The notes under the pieces were generated by a model, which ran no database searches, was not told the origin of the DNA, and worked only from the letters and a program-made list of their open reading frames with translations. 33,628 nucleotides of DNA, from positions 1 to 33,628 of the forward strand of contig RPFO01001557.1 in the NCBI GenBank assembly GCA_009746045.1, written 5' to 3'. Shown piece by piece: positions 18,071 through 28,600 of the stretch. The stretch comes from Mesostigma viride (lineage: Eukaryota; Streptophyta; Mesostigmatophyceae; Mesostigmatales; Mesostigmataceae). Made by a program: the position numbers and the translations under genes. Numbering within the stretch: the first letter of the stretch is position 1; each line of letters opens with the position of its first letter.

Positions 18071-19461
18071 ATCAGAGGACACTTGAGGAAGGTGGGAATT
18101 TCCCATAACAGGTCTAAGCACTTCATTCATTAACATTTGGAAAGAGGCAGGAGAGTTACAGAGTCCCATAGCCGCTACTCTAAACTGATAGTGCCCAAAA
18201 GGGGTAGCAAAGGCGGTTTTGTGGCAATCCTCAGGAGCTATACGTAGTTGCCAAAAACCATCCGCACAATCTAGTACTGTGAAACAGGTAGAACCTTTAA
18301 CTTTATTAAATATATCATCAATACGAGGTAGAGGGTATTTAGACTTCACAGTAATATCGTTTAACTTCCTATAATCAGTAACTAGGCGAAACTTGCCATT
18401 TGGCTTAGGAACTAACAGGACACCAGCGGAATAGGGGGAGTTACTAGGCTCTATCAATCCTGCTTCTAATAGTGATACTAAAATCTGTTTTAGTTCCTTT
18501 AATTCTGTAGGGCCCATTCTATACATCGGAGAGTGCGTAGGAACTGCACCGTCCTTGATAACTACACGGTGTAAAACAGAACGAGGAGGAGGATAAGAAG
18601 GAGTCTTTTCTTCAAATACTTTTGAGGAATCTATCACAGCCATGTATCTGACTATTTCATTTTCAGTAAATCCCACTCCTATTGTATCCACTGTATTTAC
18701 ATCTATATCCACACTATTATTAGTGATAGGTATCTCCTGTACTTCTAACTGAAGGAACATACATAATAGGTATCCATATTCCTTTAGTTCAGATCGCAAT
18801 TCGTCATTGGACATTAATACTTCAGGTATAGGTCTCACAGGAGGATCAACAGGTGTAGGAGGAGTAATATCTACCAAGGATAAATTTTCTAATCTATAAT
18901 GACGTTCTGGTACCCAGTAAGAGCTATCTGGAAACCAAATGACCATAGTATCATAATTAATAGTGATTTTATTATCCTGGTGCCAATCTAATCCTAGTAA
19001 TACATCAGCTGTAGTGATAGGGCCTATAGTGGCCGTCAGGTTGACCGTACGTCCTTGTATGACCAGGGGAAGGGACACCGTACCCGGGGAATGACTGGTG
19101 CGACCGTCAGCATAATGGACAGTGACAGTTTTTGTGTGAGGGGTAGGGACTAGTCCTAAACGCCTAACTAGGGCCTCGCTCACAAAGGAGCTAGCCGCAC
19201 CGCTATCCACTAACACAGAGACATTCAAGAGTTCATCAGCATGCAGGAAGGGGTCTACAACAGTATGAGGGACGGTTAAGCCACCATTCAAGAACATAAG
19301 AGGACGCACACGTAGTGGTAGGGATGATTCAGCTCCTACAGAGGTTATAAAAACAGGCAAACAAAAATTATTATCTGGGTTACTATCTAAGGACCTGTCC
19401 AGGTTACCCCCGGCTGACAGGCCTACTGTTCCCCCTCCCCCCCCAAATCCATAGGAAGTTT
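18071..19461 (-). pseudogene. Pol of A, first piece: protease and RT N-terminal half
   Basis: The frame is open from 19459 and overlaps the end of gag by about 36 bases in the -1 frame. It includes the retropepsin motif LVDSGAASSFVSEALV, LLGLDWH, a spacer with several Asp/Val-rich stretches, and RT motifs GKFRLVTDYRKLND, KYPLPRIDDIF, FTVLDCADGFWQL and AAMGLCNSPASFQMLMNEV. It is cut at the RT palm by the TTAA element, so the continuation past 18071 reads transposon sequence. Protease and RT are fused here, unlike in B where a base loss separates them. Confidence 0.92.
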
Positions 19462-21161
19462 AGGAACTAACCCCGAAGAAGACCCTGGCGGAAAAGCCAC
19501 TGCTGGAGGGTCACGAGGGATTGAAGAGGGTGCGGGAGCCTGATTATCATAGGGGAACCCTGGGGATCCTGTCTGCACAGCATTCAGCCTACTAGGGGTA
19601 GCTGAAGGAATGCGTCCTGAAGTGGGACGAATAGGAGCACGCTGAGGGGTACGAGGAGGGCGAGCGTCGGGATGAGGGGGAGCACCCGAAAGGAACTTGG
19701 GGCACTCACGTTTAAGATGACCTACTTCCTTACAATGATAGCAGGTGATATGAGAGACATCCAGAGCTGAAAGGTCAGTCACACAGATATCTAATTCTTC
19801 TACATAGGAGTTCTCCTCCTCGGGGTAAGGCTAATATTATTAATACGGGAACGGGTAGGAAGAGAAGGCGTGGAGAAGAAATCTGCTACTCGTAAAAGAT
19901 GCTGGCGCACATGCTTGAGGGGCAGGTCAGTAAAACGGTAGGCAGAGAACTGGCGCTTGACTTCACGCAATAAGGGTCTACTGAGGCCCTGAAGGAAGCG
20001 GGCACGTACTTCTGCGCCCGACAAATCCCTAATTCGTACCATCTGGGCATCAAACTCTTTCATATATTCTTTGAAGGACTTGGTACCCTGCTGCAAGGTG
20101 CCAAAGGATAATCTATCCTGCCAATCTGCATCGGGAGAGACTAAATGGTTCTCTAAACGCTTGAACAATTCTGCTACCGAGTTTGGGTAGGCATGAGAGG
20201 CAAGAGACTCACACTGGATGAGGTTAGCAAGTTCAGGAGTTATGCAGGTAGTAAGATAATGAGGGACTAGTACAGCATCAGAGAGGCGCCACCTATTGTG
20301 GTTCTGCCAGGACTCTGTGTTCTGGGTGAGCAACATAATGAAGGTGAAAAACTGTTGAGGGGTAGACTTGACATCCAGCTTAGGAAGGTTGGCAAAGAGG
20401 GGAAGAGCAGGAGGCTTAGGGGGATTAGAAGAGTCAGTTTTTCCCATAGGGCCACTATCTTCCACTGCTACATAAGCGGGATAGAAGGAAGGGATAGGAA
20501 AAGTCTTGGGTAGGGGTCTAGAGGGAGCCACCGTTTCAGGATGGTGCCCATAGGAGAAGGGAACAGTATATTGCTCACGAAGAGATGAATAGGCAAAATG
20601 ATAATAATTCCTATCATCTAGGGGCATGGTACTGAAATCATTATTAACTTCTAAATCAGCCACACGGGTAGGGACCTGGGCAGCCTCATAGGCCGTCTCA
20701 GGGTAGGACCAGGAAGCAGGTGGGTAAAAGGGAACTGCACTAGGGCGCCCAGAAGGGCCGACAGGGGCCGAGGTACGACCCGTGTTAATAGCAGGCATTG
20801 AAGGCACAGGGTGGGAAGGAGGCCTAGAAGCATTGTTAGTGTGTGAGGACCTGCTGGAGGGGTGAGCCAAGGTTGCAGAAGGGGCAGGGGCCTGGTTCAC
20901 AACAAAAGAAGGTTCATCACTAAATCTGACTTGGGAAATACGTTGTTCATAGGTAGGTGGGGTAATTGAGGGACGACGGCGACCACCAGCAACAGGAGAA
21001 GGAGGTGAGGTACGCAGAATACCTTGAGGGGTGAGATGGTGTACCGTTTCCAAGGAGTCCCGTCGGTTACCACGAGTATTGTTATTGTTAGTGTTATTAG
21101 TATTATTATTATTATTATTATTGGTAGGTATAGGCGACATATCTCCACCCACTGGATCCAT
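19423..21161 (-). pseudogene. Gag of element A, broken by one frameshift
   Basis: It starts at MDPVGGDMSP with an Asn-rich run, a Pro/Ser-rich region and the capsid part (LPKLDVKSTPQQFF, then NSVAELFKRLENHLVSP and SFKEYMKEFDAQMVRI, typical of retrotransposon Gag). The first frame ends at 19800. The rest, with the CCHC knuckle CYHCKEVGHLKREC, continues in another frame to 19423. B has one more base near the break (ctcaggggtaag versus ctcggggtaag near 19819), so A lost a base between capsid and nucleocapsid. The tail is Pro-rich and ends GGEGEQ. Confidence 0.9.
19437..19447 (-). promoter_or_regulatory. Probable -1 ribosomal frameshift site, gag to pol (A)
   Basis: The minus strand reads TTTGGGGGGGG, with the gag codons phased TTG GGG GGG. 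This gives a G-GGG-GGG slippery run eight codons before the gag stop. Pol is open in the -1 frame across this site. The same run is kept in B at 29791-29801. Confidence 0.6.
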
Positions 21162-21252
21162 CTTTAATTACGTAAAGGAATAGGAATCTAGAAGAAAGCA
21201 ACAAAGGAAAAAGGAAAAACCTTGAAGGTATGCAGCAGGAACAAAATTAAAA

Positions 21253-21645
21253 TCAATCCTTTTTAACAACAGTAATGGATAGGGAACCAAACTCCAAAGT
21301 GAGAGGAGTATCTGAAGCAGATGCAGATGCAGCCCGTTTAGGGGGAGAAGAAGGAGGGGTAGCAAAGACTAGAGCTTCTACTGGAGGACGACCATGAGGA
21401 ATAGGGCGTACATGAAGGCCTAAATCTGTTTGGCTATGATCTATAAGGAACTGCTGAGCTTCTTCGAAGGACATAAATTTCTTGTACCTAATTACGTTGT
21501 ATACACGATTCTGAACGATCTTCCTAGCGTCGGACCAAGAAAGGAAAATGGAGGACCATTGAGGCGTAATCACTACGTAATATTTAGCTAGACTATTATC
21601 GCTAGAAGAATGGGAAGGAGCAGTAAAAGATCGCCGTTGGCTCAT
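21253..21645 (-). CDS. ORF1 of A: viroplasmin/RNase H1 hybrid-binding-like small protein
   Basis: This intact 130-aa ORF lies upstream of gag and separate from it. Residues ~20-72 (AKYYVVITPQWSSIFLSW, then YKKFMSFEEAQQFL) match the layout of the viroplasmin/RNase H1 N-terminal domain: YYVV, an I-x-x-SW core, then YKKF followed by EEA-x-x-FL. In RNase H1 this domain binds RNA/DNA hybrids; caulimovirus viroplasmins also carry it. The usual Gly/Pro-Gly turn before the SW motif is replaced by TPQWSSIF. The C-terminal half is Pro/Ser-rich with a KRA basic patch. A role in handling the reverse-transcription hybrid is inference. The B copy (31633-32025) is 130 aa as well, with conservative changes. 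Confidence 0.8.
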   Translation of the reverse strand: MSQRRSFTAPSHSSSDNSLAKYYVVITPQWSSIFLSWSDARKIVQNRVYNVIRYKKFMSFEEAQQFLIDHSQTDLGLHVRPIPHGRPPVEALVFATPPSSPPKRAASASASDTPLTLEFGSLSITVVKKD

Positions 21646-22013
21646 GGTAACGCACCTTGTTGTTCTTGAGTAGTCACGATAGGAGTGGAAGGGGTAGGAG
21701 TCGACTTAGCTGGGTTATCTGGATCACCGAAATGACGAGGGCGGCAATGGTCCAGCGCTCGTAGTCCTAAAGTCAGCGACCCAGTGACTTTCTGCGAGTG
21801 CGGCCGTCTAATGTACAGCAGCACGAAGGAAAAGGTGGAACCTACCCAGACGCTAATCGTCTCACTAACACCGAACCGAAAACATCACCTATCTACGACA
21901 GTGAACCACTTTTCTAAGGAAAACAAGACGAGGAAAAGGAACTATCTAGAAAAGGATTTTCCGCTTCGAGCAGGTCTATCTTCTAGGCAGGGCGTGTCCT
22001 GAATCAGGCAGCA
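21646..22013 (-). other. Leader of element A between ORF0 and ORF1
   Basis: I see no further ORF shared with B here. Past the A ORF0 stop (tag, 22014-22016) the frame still resembles the B ORF0 C-terminus, so A's ORF0 looks shortened by one substitution. The rest is untranslated leader. Confidence 0.6.
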
Positions 22014-22313
22014 CTACCCCCCCAGCTCGCAGGCGACCCGCCCATTACCTGTCAAGTAGGTGTCGTCTTCATTTTCCCAGCCGCGGAAGGGTTGATTCAA
22101 TGACGTATGTTGCAAAGGATCGTCGTCTCGCTCTCTATCTAAACTACCTCCGAGTCCATTGTTACGCCGCAAGCCTCGGCCGCCACCTCTACCTCTACCT
22201 GTCCTGATACTACCTAAACTAGTGAGGCCGCTTCTATTTACACCCCTAGCGAAAGACGACCGAGACGAACCAGATCTCAATGCATTTACATATGTACTAC
22301 TGTAATATGCCAT
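22014..22313 (-). CDS. ORF0 of A: Arg/Gly-rich small protein starting inside the LTR
   Basis: The start MAYYSSTYVNALRS lies in the 5' LTR. The frame crosses the LTR end and primer site (RRNNG) and continues in the leader to GRVACELGG, 99 codons. The N-terminal half is Ser/Arg-rich and ends in an RGG-like box (RTGRGRGGGRGL); the C-terminal half is acidic (DRERDDDP, ENEDDTY). B keeps the same frame and pattern with many silent differences. A stop at 22014 shortens it relative to B. In-frame codons extend upstream to an ATG at 22328; the shared ATG at 22313 is preferred. Function unknown; RNA binding is a guess from the RGG-like box. Confidence 0.6.
   Translation of the reverse strand: MAYYSSTYVNALRSGSSRSSFARGVNRSGLTSLGSIRTGRGRGGGRGLRRNNGLGGSLDRERDDDPLQHTSLNQPFRGWENEDDTYLTGNGRVACELGG
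22143..22158 (-). promoter_or_regulatory. Primer-binding site of A
   Basis: One base inside the LTR the minus strand reads TGGACTCGGAGGTAGT. It begins TGG as expected, but it is not like the B site beyond the core GGAGG. It is simultaneously ORF0 coding sequence. Confidence 0.55.
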
Positions 22314-22335
22314 AGGCCATTTAATCAAACCCGTT
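22160..22335 (-). repeat. 5' LTR of A, part 1 (176 bp)
   Basis: It matches 8452-8627 of the other A LTR almost base for base, then stops at CCGTT where element B begins. Its continuation is at 33138. Confidence 0.92.
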
Positions 22336-22908
22336 TGTTACGCCGCGGATATCTACCTCCGCCTCTACCTCTAATGGGCCTGATACTACCTAAACTGGTC
22401 AGGCCTCCTCTACTCAACCCTCTGGCGAAAGACGAACGTGACGGAGCTGATCTCAATGCATTAACGTAAGTGTTACTATAATACGCCATACCACCATTTA
22501 TCAAAACCCGTTTACTCCAGGAATAGAGGAAGGAAACACAACTACACTGCCGTGACCCAAGCCTATATGTGTTAACTCATTTAACACACGCCGAGTGCAC
22601 ACACAAAAGGTAGGACGCGCATAAATGGTCACCAACGGTCCAACACGCTCGGGCCGACATGGCCCTCGCCTACAGATGCACGCTGGTCCACTACATCTAC
22701 TGATGCACGCTGGTCCACTACATTCTACCACAGGATAAGGACCACTAGTAAAGTACGCGGCGCGGCGCCCAACGGCACCCAATGTACCACAGTACTGTTA
22801 CGAGGACAATAATGTCCCGGTAGGAGCCTAAACGTAAACCTAGGGACAACCGAGGCAAAGGACCTAATTTACGTCCGTAACTACAACGAATTGTTACGCG
22901 ACGTAACA
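22336..22908 (-). repeat. 3' LTR of element B
   Basis: This 573-bp LTR starts TGTTACG and ends CGTAACA. It contains a ~27-bp tandem duplication (gatgcacgctggtccactac twice, ~22675-22728) that is single in A's LTR and present in both B LTRs. Confidence 0.93.
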
Positions 22909-22919
22909 CCTCCCCCCCC
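22909..22919 (-). promoter_or_regulatory. Polypurine tract of element B
   Basis: The minus strand reads GGGGGGGGAGG directly before the 3' LTR. Confidence 0.88.
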
Positions 22920-22925
22920 ACAAAG

Positions 22926-22945
22926 GTAGGGAGCCCTCTCCCTAC
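22926..22945. other. Perfect hairpin beside the polypurine tract (B)
   Basis: This is the same 8-bp stem (GTAGGGAG/CTCCCTAC) and 4-nt loop as in A at 9040-9059. The remainder of the 3' untranslated region (22946-23276) is homologous to A's and shows no ORF I can support. Confidence 0.75.
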
Positions 22946-23276
22946 GTACAGGGAGGAAAACAAGGGGTAGGAAACCTAATGCACCCAGCACACACTAACA
23001 CAGTCAGCAGCCATCCAAGATACAAGGCACCAATAGTTCACACGGTCTCCACCACCACGCCGGGAGGTGTAGGGTTAGCCAGCACCAAGCCTGGTGGTAG
23101 GTTCCCCTAACTGCCTGGAACAAAGTCCTTGCCGGGGGGAACGGCACTGGGCAGGACACACAGAGTAAACCAATCAGCACCAAGGACCAAGAACGACCAG
23201 TCAACTGGCCAGAACATGAGGGCGACTCTACATACCGGAGGGACAACACCCTCAGGTCGGGCCTAAGGCCCTCTAT

Positions 23277-25569
23277 CTAATGGCCATCCGTCTGGTAGGT
23301 ACCACGGGAGGCCAGCAGGACATCCAGGTAGGCCTGGTAATGGGCCACATCCTCAACATTGTCATGCCTATCTACGGTGAGGAAAACATCGGCCCACACG
23401 CCGTCAGGAAAAAGGCCCAGAAAGGCCCAGTAATACCTATGCTGAGTAAGAACGACCTGGCCCCGGGCCCAGTCCAGGAAACCGCAGGCAAAGAGGCGTA
23501 GGAAAGGCTCTACCGCGATCAGGCAGAGAGCCCGAAGGAGCAGGCGATGATACCGGATCCGAGGGCGCATACCCGTCGGGAAAAACAGATCTACCAGGGG
23601 CTCCACGTTGGACGGCCACAACCGGATGTGCCGAATCTCACGGGAACGCCACCGACGCGTACACTGGCGCGACCCGAATGTCTCTAGGTAGTCGCTGGCC
23701 CGAGGAGGAGGGTGACCGCGGGAGTCTAGACCCTGGCCCGGGAGGGGCGCCGGACGCCGGGCATCCCACTCGAGGATGGGCTGGAGGACCGTGGTGTACG
23801 TAACACCCGGCACCGCAGGAAACTCTACCGTAAGGGCATCCGAAGCCATAATGCCCAGAGGCGGAGGGTAAGCCCACTGGAACCCACCGTAGGTGTCCAA
23901 GTCGTTGTGGCGCCTAGCCCAGCGATACAGAACGCGCCGAACCAGGATCTCACCCTGGAACACAGGATCAGCTAAAATAACCATGTCGAAAGGAGGCCGA
24001 TCAGTCTCAATGGGTAGGCCACGATCCCGAGGCGCCCGACACACCTGGGAAAACCCGTAGGACATGGGCGAGATGGCAAGCTCGGCGGAGGCGCGCGGCA
24101 GGTCACACTGGCGGCAGGCGAGTGCGGACATACCACATCCAGGCACGGGCGTGTCGCGCGACTCCGGCGTCGCATGCACCACAGAAGGAGCCCTGTCCCG
24201 ATCACCCTGGGACAACTCCCGGAGGGAGTCGGAAGCGCGGGTAGCGCGAGGATCCTGGCCGGTGGACCGAACAACCGCAGCCAAGGACAGAGAGGCCGAA
24301 GGGGCAGGGGCCGAAGCAGGGGCAGGAGCCGACACCGACGCAGGTGACACTGGTACAGCAGACGGTCGCGCCGGACCCGAAGCCAGAGGGGCCGTGACGG
24401 ACCCGCCACCGAAGCTGGCGCGCCGGTCTCGGTTGCCGGTGCACCCTCAGGCCACATGTTAAAAATGGGGCCCGTAGGGACAGGCAGTCCTGCATAAGAT
24501 TGACTACCATCCAGGCTCCAGTCAGGAACCGGAATCCTCTGCGGGGACCACCCTCCCAAAGCCTGGGCAGTCCGCTAGTGTCGCCAAAGAAGCCCCGCGA
24601 CGGCTGCGACTGAGCTGGTGGAGGCTCGGAAGCAGCGACAGCGGGCGGGTCACAGGGGCAGGGGACTCGCGCGTAGGCGCAGGTACAGCGGTCACAGGCG
24701 CAGAGGCAGCAGGAGTCGCAGCAGCCGCCGGAACCACAGCGACCGCGGGCGCAGCGGGGGCGCGGGCGAAGCCGTAGTCGCCGGGGCAACAGAAGGGGTA
24801 GGAGGCGCGGATCCAGCTGGCGTAGCCGGGACCTGCGCCTGGGCCGCCAGGAAGGCCCCAAACGCCGTGGTCAGGGACTGGATCTGAGCCTGCATAGCCG
24901 AGACCGTCGCCGAAAGAGGATCAGGCAAACCCGAAGGGGTAGGCTCCACTGCAACACCCCGGGTCGACCGAGGGGACGACGGGACCGGAGAGGGAGGAAC
25001 AGACGCCGAGGAGGCGGACGCAGCGCTCGAGGCAGAATAATCTGGAGTATAATGTACCTCGGCTGGGGCGCCCGAAGGGGCAGGACCATCAACCGCTAGT
25101 CCCGCCGACTGATCAGCTATCTCCATGAATTCTACGGCCCGTAAAAGGTCGCAGGGGTTCTCATCTACCTCAGCATCACCCTCAGCCGGAAGCCAAGGAA
25201 ACACCTCCCGTAGGCAGGTACGGCCCACAGGGGTAGAGAGGTAGGAGAACACACGGCAACACCGGAGAACCGCATCTATCTGCCCAAGGCGGGACAGCGG
25301 AACCACACCCCAACAAACAGTGTCCGGCATCGTCGAACCCGTGCAGGACAAGCTGGTGCGGCTCATTAGGGGAAGGACCATACCACGTGACCCCGAAGAG
25401 GGCCGCCCTGACTAAGCTCGCATGTTGGGCCTGAAGGGCCGGCTGCACAACGCCACCCCGGTAACATGATCGCGACACCCAGGCCCGGAAGGGCCTCGAA
25501 ATACAGCTCAGGGTCCGGTAGGGGCAGGGACGGCAGCGGGCTCTCAGCCGGAGGGGTAGGCTCTGTCAT
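23277..25569 (-). pseudogene. ORF3 of element B, broken by several frameshifts
   Basis: It starts at MTEPTPPAESPL (ATG at 25569). It is broken at least three times: near 25500-25450 (loss within the PGRWVSRS equivalent), near 25300 (CGSSCPALGQ equivalent), and in the proline-rich linker between about 24800 and 24350. The C-terminal ~350 codons (23277-24350) are open and nearly identical to A's ORF3 at protein level, with most nucleotide differences silent. The breaks therefore look recent compared with the period under selection. Confidence 0.88.
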
Positions 25570-25645
25570 GACGGCTGCGGAGGGGAGGGGACAACCAACC
25601 ACCCGTCGACAGCAGACATAACATAAGAGAGGAGAAGGCCTACGA

Positions 25646-28600
25646 CTAGAGCTTGTGCAGGGTTTTATATTCCTGCAGCAGGCGACTACACCCATCTAGC
25701 TCACTCTCCGTATACCAAACCTTATCTACTTCACTACGAGCATACATCCACTTCACTTTATACTGACGCTGGGTACCGCGGCCCTTTTTGATATCTCGAT
25801 GGGCCACGATGCTTTCTACTTCGTCTTCTACTTCCCCAGTGTCAGGATTATGCTCTAAAGGGGCAGGCGCTAACTCCCTGCCAGCGAACGTACTAGGGTG
25901 GTACAGTTTAAGCTGGCTCCTATGGAAGGTGTTTGAATGCGTTTGCCAAGAGGTAGGGATATCGACTTTATACAAGAAATTTCCTACCCTAGACAACACA
26001 TGGAAGGGTCCTAAGAAGGCAGGCCTAAGTTTGACCTTCAGTTCTGCTTCAAACTTATGAGCAAAACGGCCAACACGGGGGCCTTCTACTAATACTAGAT
26101 CTCCTACTTCTATCTCAGGTGCTCGTCTATCTAAGGAGGCACGCAACCTAGCAAGGTACTTAGCCTGAGCTTTTTGATACCCTGAGATCGCGTGGTCATG
26201 AGCAGTTTTCATTCTATCTAGTAAGGACTGTACACCTTCTACAGTATCTCGGGACACATCATCCTTGTCCCGTAGAGGACTAGCTAAGAGAGAGGTAGGG
26301 GTAAGGGGCTGTCTCCCAGTATCTAAGAAGAAGGGCGTATATCCATGCGCAGCTTGGGGACAATTGTTGAGGGAGAACTCTACCAAACATAAATAATCCT
26401 CCCAATCACTACCCGAGCCATTAACATAGTGCCTAAGCGCTTCTTCTACTACTCTATTAAGACGCTCTACTAAATGAGAGGAGGAGGAGTGGTAGGCAGT
26501 ACCGTAGGTAACCTTGGTACCGATGGCAGCGAAAAACTGCTGCCAAAAATCTGAGGTAAATAATTTATCCTTATCACTAATAAACTGCCTACTCAATCCA
26601 TGATATCTATATACATTATTGAGGTATAGGCGTGCGCAATCACGTGCGGTGAGTTCTAAAGGACACGGCACAAGATGGCACATACGAGTAAAACGATCTA
26701 TGAACACAAGGATTTGGGCATTGCCCCTATCATTCTTTCTAAAAGGTCCTACAAAATCCATCATGATAGAATCCCAAGGCATGATAGGGTCAGGCAAGGT
26801 CCTAGGTTCTGCTATCTGTCCTACATTATTGGGTTTCATTTCCTGGCAAGATTGACAAGTTCTAACATACTCATCCACATCCTTATAAAGGGAAGGCCAG
26901 TAATAAGAGCGGGCTACTAGGTCCCGTACCCGTTTACCACCCTGGTGAGCAGCTAAGTCATGCAACTCAAAGAGCAAGGAGGAGCGACAGATAGGAGGGA
27001 CATACAGGCGCCATTGAGGGGGAGAATCTGCTATCTGCACATATAAAAACCCACCTACAAATTTACAAGGGTGCTTGCCTAATTGTTGGGGATGTGCAGC
27101 AATGGCAGCTAATGCTTCCGGCTCAGTGGCCGTAAATCTACTAATAAGGCGTTCAAGATCAGAGGTAGGCATCGCTACAGAAGTATCCAGAACAGGTTTA
27201 AAGAGATCTCCTACCGCCTTGCCGAAGAGAAGGGGAGGTCCTAGGGGGACTACGTTTTCATAAGACTTTCCTGACCTAGTCGCTATATGGCTAAGCGGTA
27301 TAGAAATTTTATTTTTCCCCTCCCCCCCCACCGAGGCCACAGGAAGGGCCTCACACGGGAGAGAGAGTCCTACGTGAGAAAGGAGATCAGGCATGCGAAC
27401 AGCTGTATGAAAGAGGTAGGCATAGGAATCATCATCAGGTAGTTCACCATAAGGGGTTACACCCATAGTAGTAGGAACTAGAGTAATATTGAGAACATCA
27501 AGGTCCTCGAAGAAGGAATAGTCTGCACGACGAGAGAGTGCATCTGGTACTATGTTATCTACACCCTTGACATACTGAAGTTTAAAAGGGGAAAACTGTG
27601 CTAAAAATTCCATCCAGCGCGCTTGCCGAGGGGTAAGGTTGGGTTGGGAGAGAAGATGGGTAAGGGGACGATGATCCGTTTGGATAACTAACCTATAAGG
27701 ATCTAGCTCACAGGGTTCATTCAGGCAGACATCAAATTGAGCACCTTTAAGGAAGTGCTGCCACGCGTGGCAACAATACACCACAGCTAAGAGTTCCTGC
27801 TGGTGGACGGGATAGTTACGCTCCGCAGGGAGCATTGTCCTAGAGATATATTCAATTGGCTGTAAGCCCTGACCCTGATCCTGGAGAAGGACACCACCTA
27901 TAGCTACTTTACTAGCATCTGTAGCCACAACAAAGGGTTTAGTAGTATCCGGTAGGATGAGTACAGGAGGGGAAAGGAGTAGGGATTTTAGGCACTGAAA
28001 AGCAGACTGACACTCACTACTCCAAACAAAGGGGATATCCTTCTTTAATAAATGATTAATAGGGGCTGCTATAGTGGCGAAACGCGGGATAAAACGCCTA
28101 TAGTAAGAAGCAATTCCTAGGAAACTACGTACACCTTTAACGTCGGTAGGAGTAGGCCATTCCTGAATTGACTTAGTTTTATCCGGGTCGGTAGCGACCC
28201 CGGCATCTGACAGAACGTGCCCTAAAAATGGGACACTCCTACCCGAACGCACTTTAGCACGGCGCGCCCACAAAGAATTTTCAGCCATTATTTCTAATAC
28301 TTTCTTTAAATCACGTAGGTGCGTTTCAAAATCAGGAGAGTAAATAAGAATATCATCTAAGTAAGCTTGAGCACAAGAACGGTCATGCTCAGATAAAGAA
28401 ACAGAGGAGAAGGAGGGATCCTTTAGATCAGAGGACACCTGAGGAAGATGAGAATTTCCCATAACAGGTCTAAGCACTTCATTCATTAACATTTGAAAAG
28501 AGGCAGGCGAGTTACAGAGTCCCATAGCCGCTACTCTAAACTGGTAATGACCAAAAGGGGTAGCAAAGGCGGTTTTATGGCAATCCTCAGGAGCTATCCG

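Noticed and set aside
22501-22782. ORFs in the U3 part of the gypsy LTRs (MGAVGRRAAY type)
   Set aside because: They include the variable tandem duplication and are not preserved in frame between A and B.
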